NCBI GenBank assembly: GCA_947652115.1 | Contig: OX393566.1 | Span: 21,932,757-21,996,756, forward strand | DNA from: Blastomussa wellsi | Lineage: Eukaryota; Cnidaria; Anthozoa; Scleractinia; Plerogyridae | Direction: 5' to 3' | Length of the DNA: 64,000 nt | Part shown: in pieces, positions 15,001 through 30,000 of the stretch | Layout: each line of letters opens with the position of its first letter | Numbering within the stretch: the first letter of the stretch is position 1 | Made by a program: the position numbers and the translations under genes | Notes under the pieces: generated by a model | Told to the model about the DNA's origin: nothing | Database searches by the model: none | The model's input: only the letters and a program-made list of their open reading frames with translations

Positions 15001-18000
15001 CTCATTTTGCCACCTTGAGGAATGTGTGTAAATGCTTCGCTGCATCTTGTCGAAACATCCCGACGTAAAACCGTAGGGCAAACTTGCGATGGATACGAAT
15101 CTCCGAAGGGTAATAGTAGGGGCGGATCCAAGATTTTTGAATTCTCTACTTGCACAATACCATAATACACCGCTTCTACTCCCCACAAAATTTGCATAGG
15201 CATTGTTTTAGATTTCCCTTGGGACATCTTCATGTCCCAGGAGAAATTGCAAACAATGATTATACAAAATTTTGGGGGGTAAAAGAGGTGTATTATGGGA
15301 TTTGTGCAAGTAGCGAATGGAAGGGAGGGGGGGGGGGGGGGTAGCTGATATAAGTTTGTTTCCTAGGGCATGGACATGTCCTCAGAATTTTGAAATTGAA
15401 GAAGGCGACATTGGATTTATAACCTTATTGATTCAATTATTTTTTTCCAATTTGACCACCAAGTTCCGAAACTTAAATGTATTCAAAACATACGGGAAGC
15501 ATCAAACAACGAATAAAGCAACTAACTAAACACCGCTGCATACAAAACGTACCACATGGTGCCTGCTTTGCAACAGTAACAGCGATGCCCATCTCACATG
15601 CTTGTCTCTTTAGATGACACTCGCTCAAGTCCTGTACATCATCCGATGCACAGACGGGCTTCAGTATGTTAGGACAAGTAGGGCAAATGCATTGTGCCTT
15701 GTTGTCCACTACTCGGCAGCCAACATTGTATGGAGCACTGCAGCCATCAGTCTTGCAAGGATCTGGAAAGGAATACAGCGAAAAGTTTTTGGATTTCTCA
15801 GGAGCTGTCAATAGGCAAACTCAGTTAAAGAACAGCTTCACGTAAATACCTGCGGGAGTTGTTGGTGTTGGCGTTGGTGTTGTCATTGCTGCAAAAAAAG
15901 AAAATTCGCCATGGAAAACAGTGACAGAACCTTTAAGCCCGTGGTTAGCATACTTTATGTGAATATTTTATGATTAACCATGATGAACCGATATGCAATA
16001 CTTTTCTTTTCTTATTAGCATTTTTAATGATCATAGGTTATTTCTGATCTCGGTGAAATGTATGTAAGTTTCCCAGAAAGCCACTCTATCTTATCGTTTA
16101 TGGTTTATAAACTTTCAGGACAAGTATGTATGTTTTCGTTTACATTTATGCTTAGTTGAAACTTTTTAAAACAGGTTTGACGTAATTTCCCTTTGTTTCA
16201 GAATACGATAATCATTGTTGGACAACGAAAATCCGACACTGCTTTGAAAAAGTATAAACCAAAGAATAATTTAAACCACAAGGATATACATATACATGGA
16301 CTTTCAGGCTTTCTCTCTAACTGATGATATCGTTTACTTTCTTAATTATTTTTCGCTCAGGTGTTTATGATTTACTTCATATGTTAACATTGTATTTACA
16401 TTCTTACATTTTGATGTATTATTTAAAATAGAGCTTTTTATTACGTATTTTAAATGTACCCTTTCCCCGTCACCCATGAGCATTCTATAAAGCCGCTTTA
16501 CATAACAATAGAAACAAAGGTCTATGGTAAACTCATTTGGAAATTGGGTATCAAAGTGTGTGTCCCACAGCTTGTAAATGCTAGCTACCTGTTTAATTTA
16601 CTTTATTAAAGGAGCACTGTCACGGTATTTTGGCGTCATTTTAAAATACTGAAATATGTTCTTGCATCAATGGAAACCAAAAATAATGGTGTAGTTTTGT
16701 TACCTAGGACTATATCACTACATTGAAACCTTTTATTGCCGCCTGTTACTTAGGAAGGCAGGGGTGGAAGTTGATTGAAACCTAATAAAGCTAGCCAGTT
16801 TTTCTAGACAGTGATTCTAGAGCCATTCCGTGAAAATATCGCCAGAAATTCATTATGGTTTGCTCTCTGAGCTGCAGTTCGTTTGATATCTTCCTTTTAG
16901 TCCATCAGGAGCATTTTGATCACGAGTAAAGGTACCGGGTAATGACTTTAGCAATGAATGAAGCTGAAAACTGCAAAACCGTTGTCAGTGCTCCCTTAAA
17001 AACAAATGGAATGTGAAACGTTTTAACTTCATCATCGCTTAAATACCTTTCGGCTCTGCTATAGTCTTTGCAATGGACTCAACCTGTCGTGGGAGATCAC
17101 TATATGACGTTACAAAGAACAGATCTTCTGGTCTCTGGACGGGAACATCAGATCTATCACCTATAGAGATAACATACGTTGTGACATCACGGTTTCTCAT
17201 CAGTTGCATAGCGTCTTCCAAGGAGCCTCCATCTGGAGATTGTCTTCCACCTGTAAGTAATATTGCAATCTGGAAAGAAAAGCAATACCTCTTGTTGTTA
17301 CTTGTTTTAACTTAAAATGTACATGACACTAATTTTTTCCACTTTTTTGGTTGTTTATAGCATTGGAAAAAAATTGGAGCTTATCGACTGTGAAGATATC
17401 TTGAAACAAAAAAAAATTGGTTCAAAATACGCCCCACGTTGACCTCGGACATCTCGGAATTGTCCCAGAGATCGTGCGGTCAAACTATCCTGTGACGTCA
17501 CTTTGATAAACACACCAAGATGGCTGAATTGAAAGGGAAGGCATGGGGTCGAAAATAATTATTTTAGGAAACAGCTTCTAAATTAATGTGAAAGATTAAT
17601 TAATGACACGAGCGTGGGACAAAGAAAAAAAAATGACCTAGCTCTCCCTCCTCCACTCTCCAGGAATTCTCGTTGCTCAGCGGATAGAGCGCCCGCCCGG
17701 TGTTCGGGAGGTCATGGGTTCGATTTCTGTCGGGGACTCAGAATTTTTCTTTGTCCCACGCTCGTGTCATGTTGATTAATTAATCTTTCACATTAAATTT
17801 ACCGAGCTGAAAATTTGCCATCACTCTCATTTCCACAACTCATGATGATAGCGACATTGCTGATCCTAGCAGTATGCCGGACGCGTGTCACATAAGAACT
17901 CAGTAAAAATGACCTTGCTCTCCATGATTTCTCGTAGCTCAGCGGATAGAGCGCCCGCCCGGTGTTAGGGAGGTCATGGGTTCGATTCCTGTCGGGGACT

Positions 18001-21000
18001 CAGAATTTTTCTTTGTCCCACGCTCGTGTCATGTTGATTAATTAATCTTTCACATTAAATTCACCGAGCTGAAATTTCCCATCACTCTCATTTCCAAAGC
18101 TTCTAAGTTACTTTCACAACTGAAGCTGTGCAGAAGAAATAAACAGAAGGCGTCCTGAGAATGCAATATTATCAAACACTGTGACGTCACAAACACAATT
18201 CTTGTCCCAAGTTTCCCAAGACACTTTTTTGTAGGAAAATTAGATGCATTTCAGCCGCAAAAGTCATCAAATTCAAAATGCTGTTAGTTGTTAATGGGAG
18301 TGTTTATAAAATTACCTTTAGCAAGTTTCTCAGTGATCTCTTTTGTTTCGACGAGCTCCGCGTAAAATAAAATCCTGTCTCGTATGTAAAGTAAAAGCAA
18401 AGTCGTGGCTGACTAGCGCCCTTTAATCTGGCGAAAATGAAAGGCGCAAATTTCGCGAGAAGAGAACTAAATTTTGCGAAAATTTAAACGGGAGTTTATA
18501 ATAATGATAACATAATAATGAGCAAGACTAATCTAAAACAAAACAATACTTAGAACAGGTTAGCATGTTACGCTTACGAAGCGCGTTAATGTACACGGTT
18601 CAGCATTAACAAGATGTCTTCTCTCGATTTTTTGTTCTGTTGTATATAGCGTGAAGTTATAAACTGGCAGTGGGTTTACACCCGGAATTTAAAATTTCGT
18701 TAAGATAAGGGAATAGTACTCATACAAACGAATATATGGAGTACTGTAAAATGATCACTTTGCTTATAAGACCCCAGGTATACACCCACCTGTAACGCCG
18801 CACAAAGAAAAAAAATGGTTTAATATAAATCTCTCGAAGTTTATTAAGCTCCCATATTTATAATTCCCCCAGATTTACGCTCCCCCACTTATAAAACCTA
18901 TCCGAAGCCCAGAGCTTATAGCTGGAATTTTACGGTACAATATATTTGAACTGCAGATGAGGGATTTAATACATGAATGAGCAACCCAGTAATATATGCA
19001 ACCTGAAAAGTGGTGAAAGGCAACCCATAATAAAAATATTCAGGATTGTCAAGGGCTAACGACCACCCAATCCAGGAGAGGCCGAGGGGCACCTGTTATG
19101 TCGCAGACTGTCCACAAATAGCGTGGGAATATAACATGCATCCACATGCATACCTTGCGAGCAGATGGTCTGGCGTTCTGAAACAATGTTGCGGCAGCAC
19201 CAAATGCTCGGTCGATTCTTCTCTTTCCGCTCGACTGCTGAGCTTTGTCGATGACTGAATTGAAGCCGGACATGGTCGAGTAGCCATCAAAAGGCAAGAT
19301 AGGATTCGCATCAGTACTGAAAACGATGACGGAGCCGCGTGACTTTCCCGGCGTGATATTGAGGTACCTGGCTATTAACTTGACAAATTCCTTCTGTTTC
19401 ATGTAGTCTTCTGGCGTGACGCGTGACGAGGAGTCCAGCATGAAGATAACGTCAGCAACAAAGTTGTAAGGACCAAGAGCGGCTGTCAGTAAATAACACC
19501 GCATATCAAAGTTAATATTATCTGGGATTTTTCATGTTTTTAATTATTCTTCTCCCAGACTTATCGAGCCTCCAAAGGACACAGAAAGTGGTCCAGGAAA
19601 TCGAGAGATTAAGGTGTTGGACCTGTGTGATAGTGTTAAAGAGAGGCAAACAAAGGGAGAAGACTTTCGGAGGCATCATGATCTCTCTCCATGAGCCAGC
19701 GTCCCCCTACACCAACGGTCGGGAAACGTTTCCCGATCGCTGGTCTAATGGGACGCGGGCTATGGGAACGAGATTGGAGGACACAGCGCAAAAACGCAAG
19801 GCGCACGCGCAGGACGTCACCATTTCTCCAGGTTTTCTCGAGGTGGTCAGCGTCAGCAAGGGAGGCCATGATACATCGATGGGATAATTAACGAAAACAA
19901 ATGAAGGAAAATTATGAAGGTGGAAATTGAGAGGCAAATAAACATAATACAATCTATCTCTAGTTAAACACAGATGTTCAGGGGTTTCCTTAGAAAATTG
20001 ACGAAATGTTCACATTCTCTCATTTTTCCGTTGTGTCAATTGGAGGACATAAGGCTCGATAAATCGAGGATTTGATAAATCGGAAACCAGTAACCGGGAA
20101 CGGGACGGGAAGAACGACGGAGGCGACAAAATGACTGACCCCCACACCCTTACGTTTGCGCTTGGTTAATTCTCGCACGCTCGAGCTAGAGAAAATAAAG
20201 ATTAATCGGATCGAAGGTAAGTTGTCCAGTCTACAAAAGGCATGGGAAATGAGATAGAATGAGTACTCTACAGAGCAAGGATCCCACTGGAGTAAACGAG
20301 AAGTACTCCTCCCTATCCCTATCCTAATCGGATCATTAGCCTGCGGACAGGTTTCCCGTCCGAACACTCGGGCTTCAGGCTTCGCGCCGGAAAATAGCGC
20401 CCGTCCGAGACAGGAGCCTGTTCGAAGGCTGTCGGATTATTTCCCTTTGGTACAAAACAATTAGTAATGCCGCCTACCTGTATCATAAGACACCTGTCTG
20501 ACCAGTGGGATCACATAGATGGGCAGATTTCTAACAAACCTCACTGGGAACCAGTCTGATCCAGCTGAACCCCTCAAAGGCAATATAATAAACTGTGGAC
20601 TGATGGTTACTGCATACAACCGGGCTCCCAGATTGTAAAGACTTTGGAATGACGTGTCAAGAACTCCCGCCTCAATCCCTCTTGCTTGATTTCCAGTGGT
20701 GAGAAGAATCACAACCTTGGGAACGGCCGCTCTTGCTTTTGCGAAAACGTTTCGAGCCGAGTCGATCGCGTTATCCATCCTTCGCGGTCCGCCTACCTTT
20801 GGCGCGTTATCGATGGCGCTGTGGAATTCTTGCGTTGCGCTTGTGTCGCCAAAGTTTGTAATCACAGTCGCGGTGGAACCGTATGTGATAACAGCGCCTC
20901 TGGTTCGAGCAGGCATCGTATTAAAATAACGAGACAATTGTTTCACGAATGTCTTTTGGGCTTCATAATCTTGTGGTGTGACGGATTCGGACGAATCGAG

Positions 21001-24000
21001 AAGATAAACAACATCAACAGCCAAGCTGAGCGGACCTAGAAGAGCTGTAAACAGATAAACATTGATTAAAATTCCGACGGATTACAAAGTAAATAAATCA
21101 GAAAATGTGATTAAGCAGTATACCTAATACAAATATTATGCACTTCAAAACATTGGACATCTCAATCGTTTTCTGCAGCCACACCAATTCTTGCCTCAGA
21201 GAATAATTATAATGCAAAATACTTGCGACACTATCAGTATTCCAGTTCGTTTGTGCTGCGGCAGCAACTCGGTAAGTGGCTCCAAGTGAACGCAAGAAAT
21301 GTCGAAATACTGCGTAATATTAGGGCGCAAAATGACACATCTGGATTCTTTTAAAATACTGAGGTCACCGCAGACTGCCAATTTCTCTCAGTGGGTTCCT
21401 GAGAAATTGGCCAGCGTGAAATCATGTTTTGAAATTGAATAAAAGACTGTACTGTTTTTTGTTTATGAACACAGGAATATGGAAAAACAAATCAACCAAA
21501 GTTACTTTTTTGAAGTATTGTTTACTATTTTTGAAGGTACGATTGAACTGAAAACTGTGAGGTAGCAAGATGCGACCTTCTCTTCTCTCATGTCCGGTGC
21601 AGACACCTCGATATTTCTCATGTAAAATTGAAACACGACCTGTGATTTGTGGAATATCTTAAAATTTTGTATGCTGTATAAAGCCAGATGACGGCACGCC
21701 TCTTGTATAAAATCTAATTTGGAAAGGACATGGTTATCATTTGTCGTCTAATCAACAGCGATGACATTTTTATTGGAAAGCGATATCTCACTTGAAAGAA
21801 GCCTTCTGGCATAGACAGATTCTTTACTTGAGGGGTATAAATCCCCTTGTTGACAGGTAACAAAAGAAGATATCTGCGTATCGATGTTCTATGACCTATC
21901 AGTAATATCCGTAATAGTATAGACGCTTGAAGATAACAAAACGGATGAAAATCATCAGCGCTTGTCCATTTTTTCTGAGGTGACAAAAGCTGCTGAACTG
22001 GTCCCTGTATTGTTTGGACCAAAAAACGATCGACAGTCGAAAAATGTGATCACTGATGTGATCTCACATCACTGATGTGAGAAACTTTTGAAAGTTCAGT
22101 TAAATTTAGTTTCAAAAGTGTTATTGCTGGGATGGTCGTCAAACCTTTTAGGGACAAAAAATGCATGTAATGTAAAAATAAAAAAGTTCAAGTGGTCGAG
22201 CTTTCAGTCAGTTTCCAGGCATGCCACTGAAACAGAGTAATATTTTAAATGAACATAAAATATTTACACATCGCCGCTGGCAGGAGAAGCTGGTAGAAGA
22301 TAGAAAATCACAGTCAAATTACAACCAATCATTGACCTACAGCAACACTACCGTTCGGCTAAAAAAGTCGTTTATTTTCTCAGAATCAGTGGAGTGGGCG
22401 AGCGCGCGAAAACCATTACGCCACGTGGGAGGACGAAAAATTATATGTTTTCCTTTTTTCTCGCCCTTGCGTCTTGCGTCTCTTAGTGCAAAGTGAAATT
22501 TTCCTACGCAAGCGTTCTGTCCCGCGTTCTGTGACCCCGGGAAATGCCAGGGATTATTCCTTGTCTGCTCTGAAGGGAAATGGATGCAAGAACGTCAGGC
22601 AAATAAGTATTTTTTGACGTTCCATAGCACTGTGACAGTCGTAAATTGCCTTGTGAGTGTTTAAAGAATAAAAAGAAATTGTTCACATACCAGAGTAAAA
22701 TGGTACATGCCTTGCAACATACGGTACCCTTGCGTCCATGTCGGCATAGCTTGCAAAAGTGAGGACATTCTCGGGACGGTCGACTGCAGAATGAAGTTCC
22801 CTTATTCCCGGTTCGGATCCAATACGGAAAATGAAAGTGTTTACTCCTTGTCGGTGAAGCGGCTCAACTGAATCTTGCAGCGTCAGGGCACCTGAGACCC
22901 GCGACTGTTTACCCCCCATAAACAGGAGCACGACTTTGGGGACATTTTCCCGCGCATTTCCAAATATACCTGTGGCTATACCGAGCGCCGTGTCGACCCG
23001 TCGATTTCCGCCAAGGTATGGTGCCTTTGTCAGCTCGGAATAGAAACGGCTGATAGTCCGCGAACTGTCAAACCGAAGGATTGGCATTGCTCGACTGCCG
23101 TATGCTATGAGGGCCAAACGGGACTGGCCAGGCTGAACGTTCAGGTACTGCACCAGCGATCTGACGAAGGCTTTCTGTGTTCCGTATTCCCGGTAAGGGA
23201 CGTTTGAAGAACAGTCAATAATGAAAATAATGTCACCGTTTAGAGTAGATGTCCCTGCAATGACTGAAACAAAAAGTATTAATGATATTTTAAATAGAAA
23301 ATGAACTCTTAAAATCGGTTGGATCTTGGTCATGAACTAACCTTCCTGAAAAATAATGTACTCCTCAAATACGGAATGGGGACTCCCATAGATGAATTTG
23401 CAGTGAAGCCCCCCCCCCCCCTCTCCTGAAAATGTGCCCTTTTAGGCCAGTGGTATATAAAACTCTATAAAAAGCATACGGAGTTTAATTGTTGTTTGAA
23501 CATCGTGTGCACACCCAGTGGTTGATTCATTTAGGTATTTTGAAGCGACTTTCAAAAAGTTTACAGGATAGGCGCTGTATCGTATTAAATATTTTTGAGT
23601 AGTCTGCCGTGGGTAAACATGAATTTTGGAGCATTATTAATTTTTTCAACAATTTAGGGCAATTTCAGTAATTGTCATGTATTAAGTGCACGATCACTGT
23701 TGTCACAGCTCGTTGGAGGGTTCCAGTACGTTTACATTGTTTGTTTGATTTCATAAAAGCAGTTGTTTGCCTTTCTCTTTGTCTGTCTCTTTCTGTGTCC
23801 GTCCATGTGTTCATCTGTCCTTCTGGCTGTCTGTCTGTCTGTCTCTGTGCATGTCTGTCTTTCGATCTGTCCGTTTGTATGTACGGTTCCTTGTGCGCTC
23901 ATGGTAAATTAATTTGTAGCTTATATATCTCTTTTAACTCAATAGACCTTCTTCGCTTGGGCGTGTTTGTTTCTCTCTCACAGACCATGTGACATTTTCT

Positions 24001-27000
24001 TGGGAATTGTTCTTTTATCCATTCACATACACGCAAGTATTTTAAAATCTGACAGAATCAATTCTCAAGAGTATCATCACATGGTCTATAATGGGGCAAC
24101 AAACCGCCAAAGCAAAACAGGTCTATTCTCCTCTTACCCGAGGTGTTAGCAACGTATCGAGCCACAGGCGCTATGTATCCATAGAGACCAGAAAATGACC
24201 TCGCAAAGAAAATATCGGTCGGCCTTATTGTGGCTTCCCGCAATTCGCTGACGTCAGTCCGTCCAATAGCAATGATATAGACCCAAGTTCCAAGCTGATG
24301 AAGTGGCCGAGCAGCATCTTTTATAGATACGGAATCCACTACACCGCTCTGTTTTCCCGCCATCAAGAGGATGACCGCTTTCGGCGTAGTTGATCGTGAA
24401 TGTAACAGCAACACTGCTGCAGTATCTAGAGCTCGGTCGACTCTACGCCCGCTTCCAACACGTGGAGCGTCGTTTAAGCGTCTAAGAAACTCGGAATTGG
24501 AGCTGTAGCCCCCAAAGCCAAATTCAACTGAGGAATTGGCACCGTAAGCCACGAGGGCAGCACGCGCTTTCCGATGGAATACTCCTAGATGGAGAGCGAT
24601 TCTTTGAACAAATCCTTTCTCTATTTTGTAGTCGTTTAAATCGACGCCCGATGAAGTGTCCATTAGGAATATGATGTCCAACTGGAATGTGGAACTTCCG
24701 TAAAGATCTTTAGAGAAAAAAAAGTAGTTCTTAGAGATACGTAAGTATTGGGCCAAAAGGTGAGCTGTGAGCAACTCTAACTCTTTCAACATCGAGTGAA
24801 CATGTCTAACATGTTCTAACATGATCTGAAATGGAACCCTAGTGTTTGACCATTTAAATGTACAGTATAAAATAGCTGTCGGTCACCTTTGCTTTTGAGC
24901 TGGATCAGGGGTAAACCCTTTAATCTCTAAGACCCACATACAAATTCTCCTGACGGATCTATTTTCCTTAGTATTATTATTGGTGGAATTTGTTACAAGA
25001 TCAAAGGTATTTCCATTGGTGACCATTTGGAAGTGTATATAATACAAAAGAAACAAAAATAAGGAAGGGTAATGCGAACATTAACAATTGTTCACTCCGG
25101 GACTGGGATGTGCGGTGACATATTAAATGATTGGATTGTTGGCGAAAGCTTAAGGTCTGCATGGTTCGAGCACGGTCTTGATTCTTCGTTGGTCTGCAAG
25201 AGTATCAAGTTTTTCGACTCCAGTTTCGCAGGCTGGTTTCTCGTTTGCCGCAATTTCATTGATCTGGTTTCTCGTTTGCCGCAATTTCATGGATCTTAGT
25301 GCTACTGTTGTTCTGTTACGACTATACTTACAGTTGTCATTTGTTACGTAACTAGCCACAGGTCCAATGTGGGCGGGTAGATCGCGGTATGAAACCACTG
25401 AGAATGCGTCTCTTGGTTCGACAACCATTGGGCGGAGCCAACCAACATACGGGTTCTCACCAATGGACAGCACATACAACCAGATTCCACGATTTAACAA
25501 AGGACGTGCAGCGGCTTCTAAAATCTTAGTATCCCGTATGTCATTTGGTCTCCATGGTGTCACAAGAATGGCCAGCCAAGGATACAAACCATGCGCGTCA
25601 GAAAATAGAGTTCCCGCTGCTCTTAGGGCGCTGCTGACCGAGGGCTCGCCCCCCAAATATGGAGCACCAGTCACTTTGCTCCTAAATTCTGAATGTGTAT
25701 TATATGCGTCAAAGTTGAAGACCACCGCAGGAGTCTCCCCGAAGGTGACCAAGGAACCACGTGATTTGCCAGGCGAAATGTTCAGGTAATCGGACAGTAT
25801 TCTGACAAACCGTTTTGCCCGGGAGTACTGGAAAGGAGTTACGGCTGAAGAGGAGTCTAAGATAAAGGCGATCTCGGCAGCAAAGTCGGGCGCACTTGGA
25901 GCTCCTGTAGAATATGAAGAGAAAATTCGAACTTGACTCAAAAATGATATAATAAACAATATATTAATAATAGTTTATGCCATGGTCCGTCATGATTACT
26001 GTAAAGAAAACAGTTTATTTACCATTACTCTAGTAGAACTGTATTAAACCCTAGCTTGACTAGTTTTAACAAACATGGGTCATTGAACTTTAGAAAGGTT
26101 TTCACAAAATCACAAACTATAGCGAGAGGTTTCCTTAACAGGTTGAGGAGACTTTGACGAAGAATTTGACGCTGACCTTTTTGCTATTTCAATGTTTCCT
26201 ATAGCTAAACGTGCACTTCTCGTGTAATATTAAGTAATTTTGGTCTATTGCGAATTCGTTTATTTGACTGGCCGCGTCTCACTCTCGTACCTTAAGTCTT
26301 CGCAGGCTTGACGAAACGAGCGACTCTCGAAAGTAAATACCATGTAGTTCGTTGGGTAAAGCTTTTTAAAATTAGGTATTCGCAGTTCAATCGGAAGTCC
26401 GATTTTTTCGGACTTCAAATCGGATCTTTCCAGAGTCGCTCGTTTCAAGAGCGACCCTGGGTACAAGGGTGGCCGCGTCTTATTTCAGGGCTCACGCGTG
26501 CGTCGTCATGTTCTGACAGGAAACATAATTTATTTAATTTGGAAAATGAACTGCAAAGTACTTTTCTGTATGATAAATCTAGAAAAAGCCGCGTGTAGTA
26601 ATTATCAAGCTACAATTTACTTACGCCATGATCCCATTATCCGAGCTGAAATGGAAGGAGCGCGCGCAAGTAGATCAGCGTACAATGCAATAGGAAATGC
26701 GTCTTCTGGTCTTTGGACTGCTGGGTAGAAGTCGCGAATTGAATATCCCCCGGTAAGGATGGCGACAACAAATACCCTACCACCGTAAGAACGAATCAGC
26801 CGCGAGCTTACGTCAAGTGAGCGGGTATCGGCAGCGCGCGTTTGCTTCCCAGTCGTCAACAGAATGACATATTTGGGCACGGATGCCCGCGACTTTGTCC
26901 TCAAAAGTTGGGCTGCAGATTCAAACGCCCTGTCGATTCGACGGAAGCCTTTGAGATGAGGTGCGTTGTTTACTGCGGCTTCGAAGGCATCACGGTCTTC

Positions 27001-30000
27001 ATATCCATCAAACGTGATCTGCAGTCGAGGCTGATCGCTGAATGTGTAAAGAGCCGCGCGGCTTCTGTTGCTTGCGAGGTTCAGGAGGCGGGCCATCAAC
27101 TTGACGAAATTCTTTTCAAGTATGTAGTTATTTTCCGCCACGTATCTTGATGAGTCCACGAGAAATATCACGTCCGACTGAAAGTACGCTGGTTCGTACT
27201 TGACTGTTGGGGAAAGAACAAAGGAAACGTTTCAACATTTTAATTACGGATTTTCTTATGCGCTTAAATGACGAGGAAAGAAAACTTTAATTTTTAATCT
27301 AAATAGCGCCCTAAGGAGCCATTCCTAAGGATTACAGTCAACTCTCTCTCAACGGACACATCTACAAGACGGACCCATCTATAAGACGGACACCTCTATT
27401 AGACGGACACCTGGTGCTGGTCCCGGCCGTTTCTTAGTCATTTTACTATAACCAAACTCTCTATAAGACGGACGCCTCTATAAGACGGACAACGGATACT
27501 TTGAAATCGTCAACGGACGCTTGTGAGGTGCTGAATGTTACCGCAAATTACGATTTAGGGAAGAAAAATTCTTAGATGACCAATAACGTGACTCTTTTTA
27601 ACACCAGACGTTTCATTGACAGCTCTTTTCTTGTCGGCGGAATACATAGAGTACAAATTAAAATTAAATCAGTCAGTGTCCCATTCAAGAAATAACTTGG
27701 AGGTGAGAACCGAATTGTATTGCTTTTGCTTTCTTAGCTGAAAATTCCTGGGGTCATTACGTCGACTCTCTATAAGCCGGACACCTCTCTCAGATGGACA
27801 GCTGAGGCCGGTGGTGTCCGTCTTAGAGAGAGTTGACTATATAAACATATGCTACAAATAAATGAATGAATGAATAAGTGAACGAACGAGCAACGATCAA
27901 GCGAGTGAATGGATGGATAAATGAATGAATGACTATCTTTGAATGGATATAGCGTTTTCCCTTGAAACTAGTAATGTAACTGTCTCATTTTCTTGGTTCC
28001 GGTAAAAAAAATGATGACATCTGGTCGTAGGCAATAATTACCACTTACAGGCATTTGTAGCAAACCTCAATTGTCTTGCAATTACGCCCTGCCAAAGCGA
28101 GAGATCATTGAAGGATGGTACTTGAAAAATGTCTTTGGGTCCGCGAACCATTTGCGTGAACATCCATGAAGTGAACTGTGACCCAATACCAACGACGTAA
28201 AGATGTGCATCGAGATTGCGCAGTGGCATCATGACAGACGACACACTACTCGCCCCAGCACCCGTGTAGTAATTTCCCGCGGTCAATAAAATGACAATTC
28301 TTAAGCCCACTCGTCCGGTTTCTTGGAACAGTTTGGCCGCGTGATTTAGCGATTGGTCGATTCTCCGCGTTCCACCGCGAAATCGGGCATTGTTGATCTT
28401 GAGGCTGAAGTCGGCGTGGCTACTGTAACCAGAGAAAGCAATGACGGTGTATGACGTGCTGCCGTAAGTAACGAATGCCGCCCGCGGACCAAGCGACGAT
28501 ATGATGAAGTATCGCGCCATTCTGCGTACGAACTGTTTCTGCATCTCAAACTGTGCCGCAGAGACATCCTTAGAAGAGTCGATTAAGAAGATGACGTCAG
28601 CATCAGGATGAATTGGTTCCGTCTCTTTAATGAGAAGGAAAATAAAATAACGCTTACATTTCACACCATTCAGTTGGGAAATGCATATTTACCTAATGTA
28701 ACAAAACAAATATAACCGAACAATGAAGCGCCTTTAGAAGTAACGCTCATAAGAAATTTGGAGATTGTTTGTTTACTGTTTAAACGTTAGCCTGCGTAGC
28801 TGGTGGCAGTTTAGCTGGGAGTAGCGCTCGGGAGTGAGCAGCAAATCAGCAAGGGGACTTAGTTTACCCCCTCCAGACCCCAAGTGGCTTCACCGATGTA
28901 CGTTCCCCTTTCGCCATTACAGCGACACTTTTTTGGCTATCATCAAGTTTTTTCCCACAAATAATGAAAGAAAACTTGTACGTCAATGACTAGAATCCAA
29001 CCCGGAACCTCTGAAATGCCAACATCCCTATCTCAACACTACTCTATTACTACATTACCAGATACCCGCAAAATTTAATTATAAAAGATGTTTTTCTTAG
29101 TCTATTTTACTTTAGTATTGCCCTAGCCAACAAATAAAAGCTAACGCAAGCAAACCAGTGTGAAAGTGAGAAGTTAAAAGGGACACTGACTATCACGCCT
29201 GATATATCATATTTTAATAAGTATGGCCTGTAGCTTGCTGTAATCGTGCTTTATTGTCTTGCAATAGAAGGAAAAAGATGCTAGTGATGAAAGCAGAGAA
29301 ATATCAACTAAGAGGAATTTCAGCTTTGATTTCAATTTTGATGAAATTTATCCAATTTTGATGAATTGCAATCCACTTCCATCCTTGTAATCCTGTACTA
29401 CTTCCCCAAAAGGCCGTTTCTCTCTTGTTCTGTGGAATATTTTTATCCAATTTATTCGTGTATTTGGTGGCATTGGGCACAATAATAATTATATGGACAT
29501 TAGAACATAACCGTTTCTCTTATCAGGCGTGACAGTGACCCTTTAAGCAATTGGGGAGTGTTTATTAGTCTATCGCTAAATTAAAACCAGGTTCGACCTA
29601 GTCCAGGCCTAAAATAGAGTAGATATAGTATCGTCCATTCCGAAAAGCTTGGTTACCAATTAAGGCATCGAACGTTAAAAATGGCACACACCGTTTAGGA
29701 AAGGGAAATCAGCTTCGCCGGTCGCTATCCCAACTAAACCGCCAGTTACGTAGGTTATTTAGAGGTTGGCTGGAAATTTCATTGACAAAATCCAGGAAGA
29801 TTTCAGTGGTTTGCCAGGTGTCTTTATACCAAACATTGTTTTATTACGCGTTAAGATCGAAAGAACGGAGTAGAAAGCACTTATATCTAATTATATCTAA
29901 TGACGTTTTCTGGCACACACACACAGTTACAAAGCTCTTACAAAAATACTACTTTTATGACTCTTATGAGTCTCTTACCAGCTGCTTGACAGAGATTTGC

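Noticed and set aside
17671..17745. Possible functional tRNA gene
   Set aside because: A and B boxes are present but the anticodon and acceptor stems do not pair properly, and the copies share a non-tRNA tail, so it is a SINE.
20020..20367. 115-codon minus-strand open frame
   Set aside because: It lies in an intron and overlaps a dispersed repeat; composition is not protein-like.
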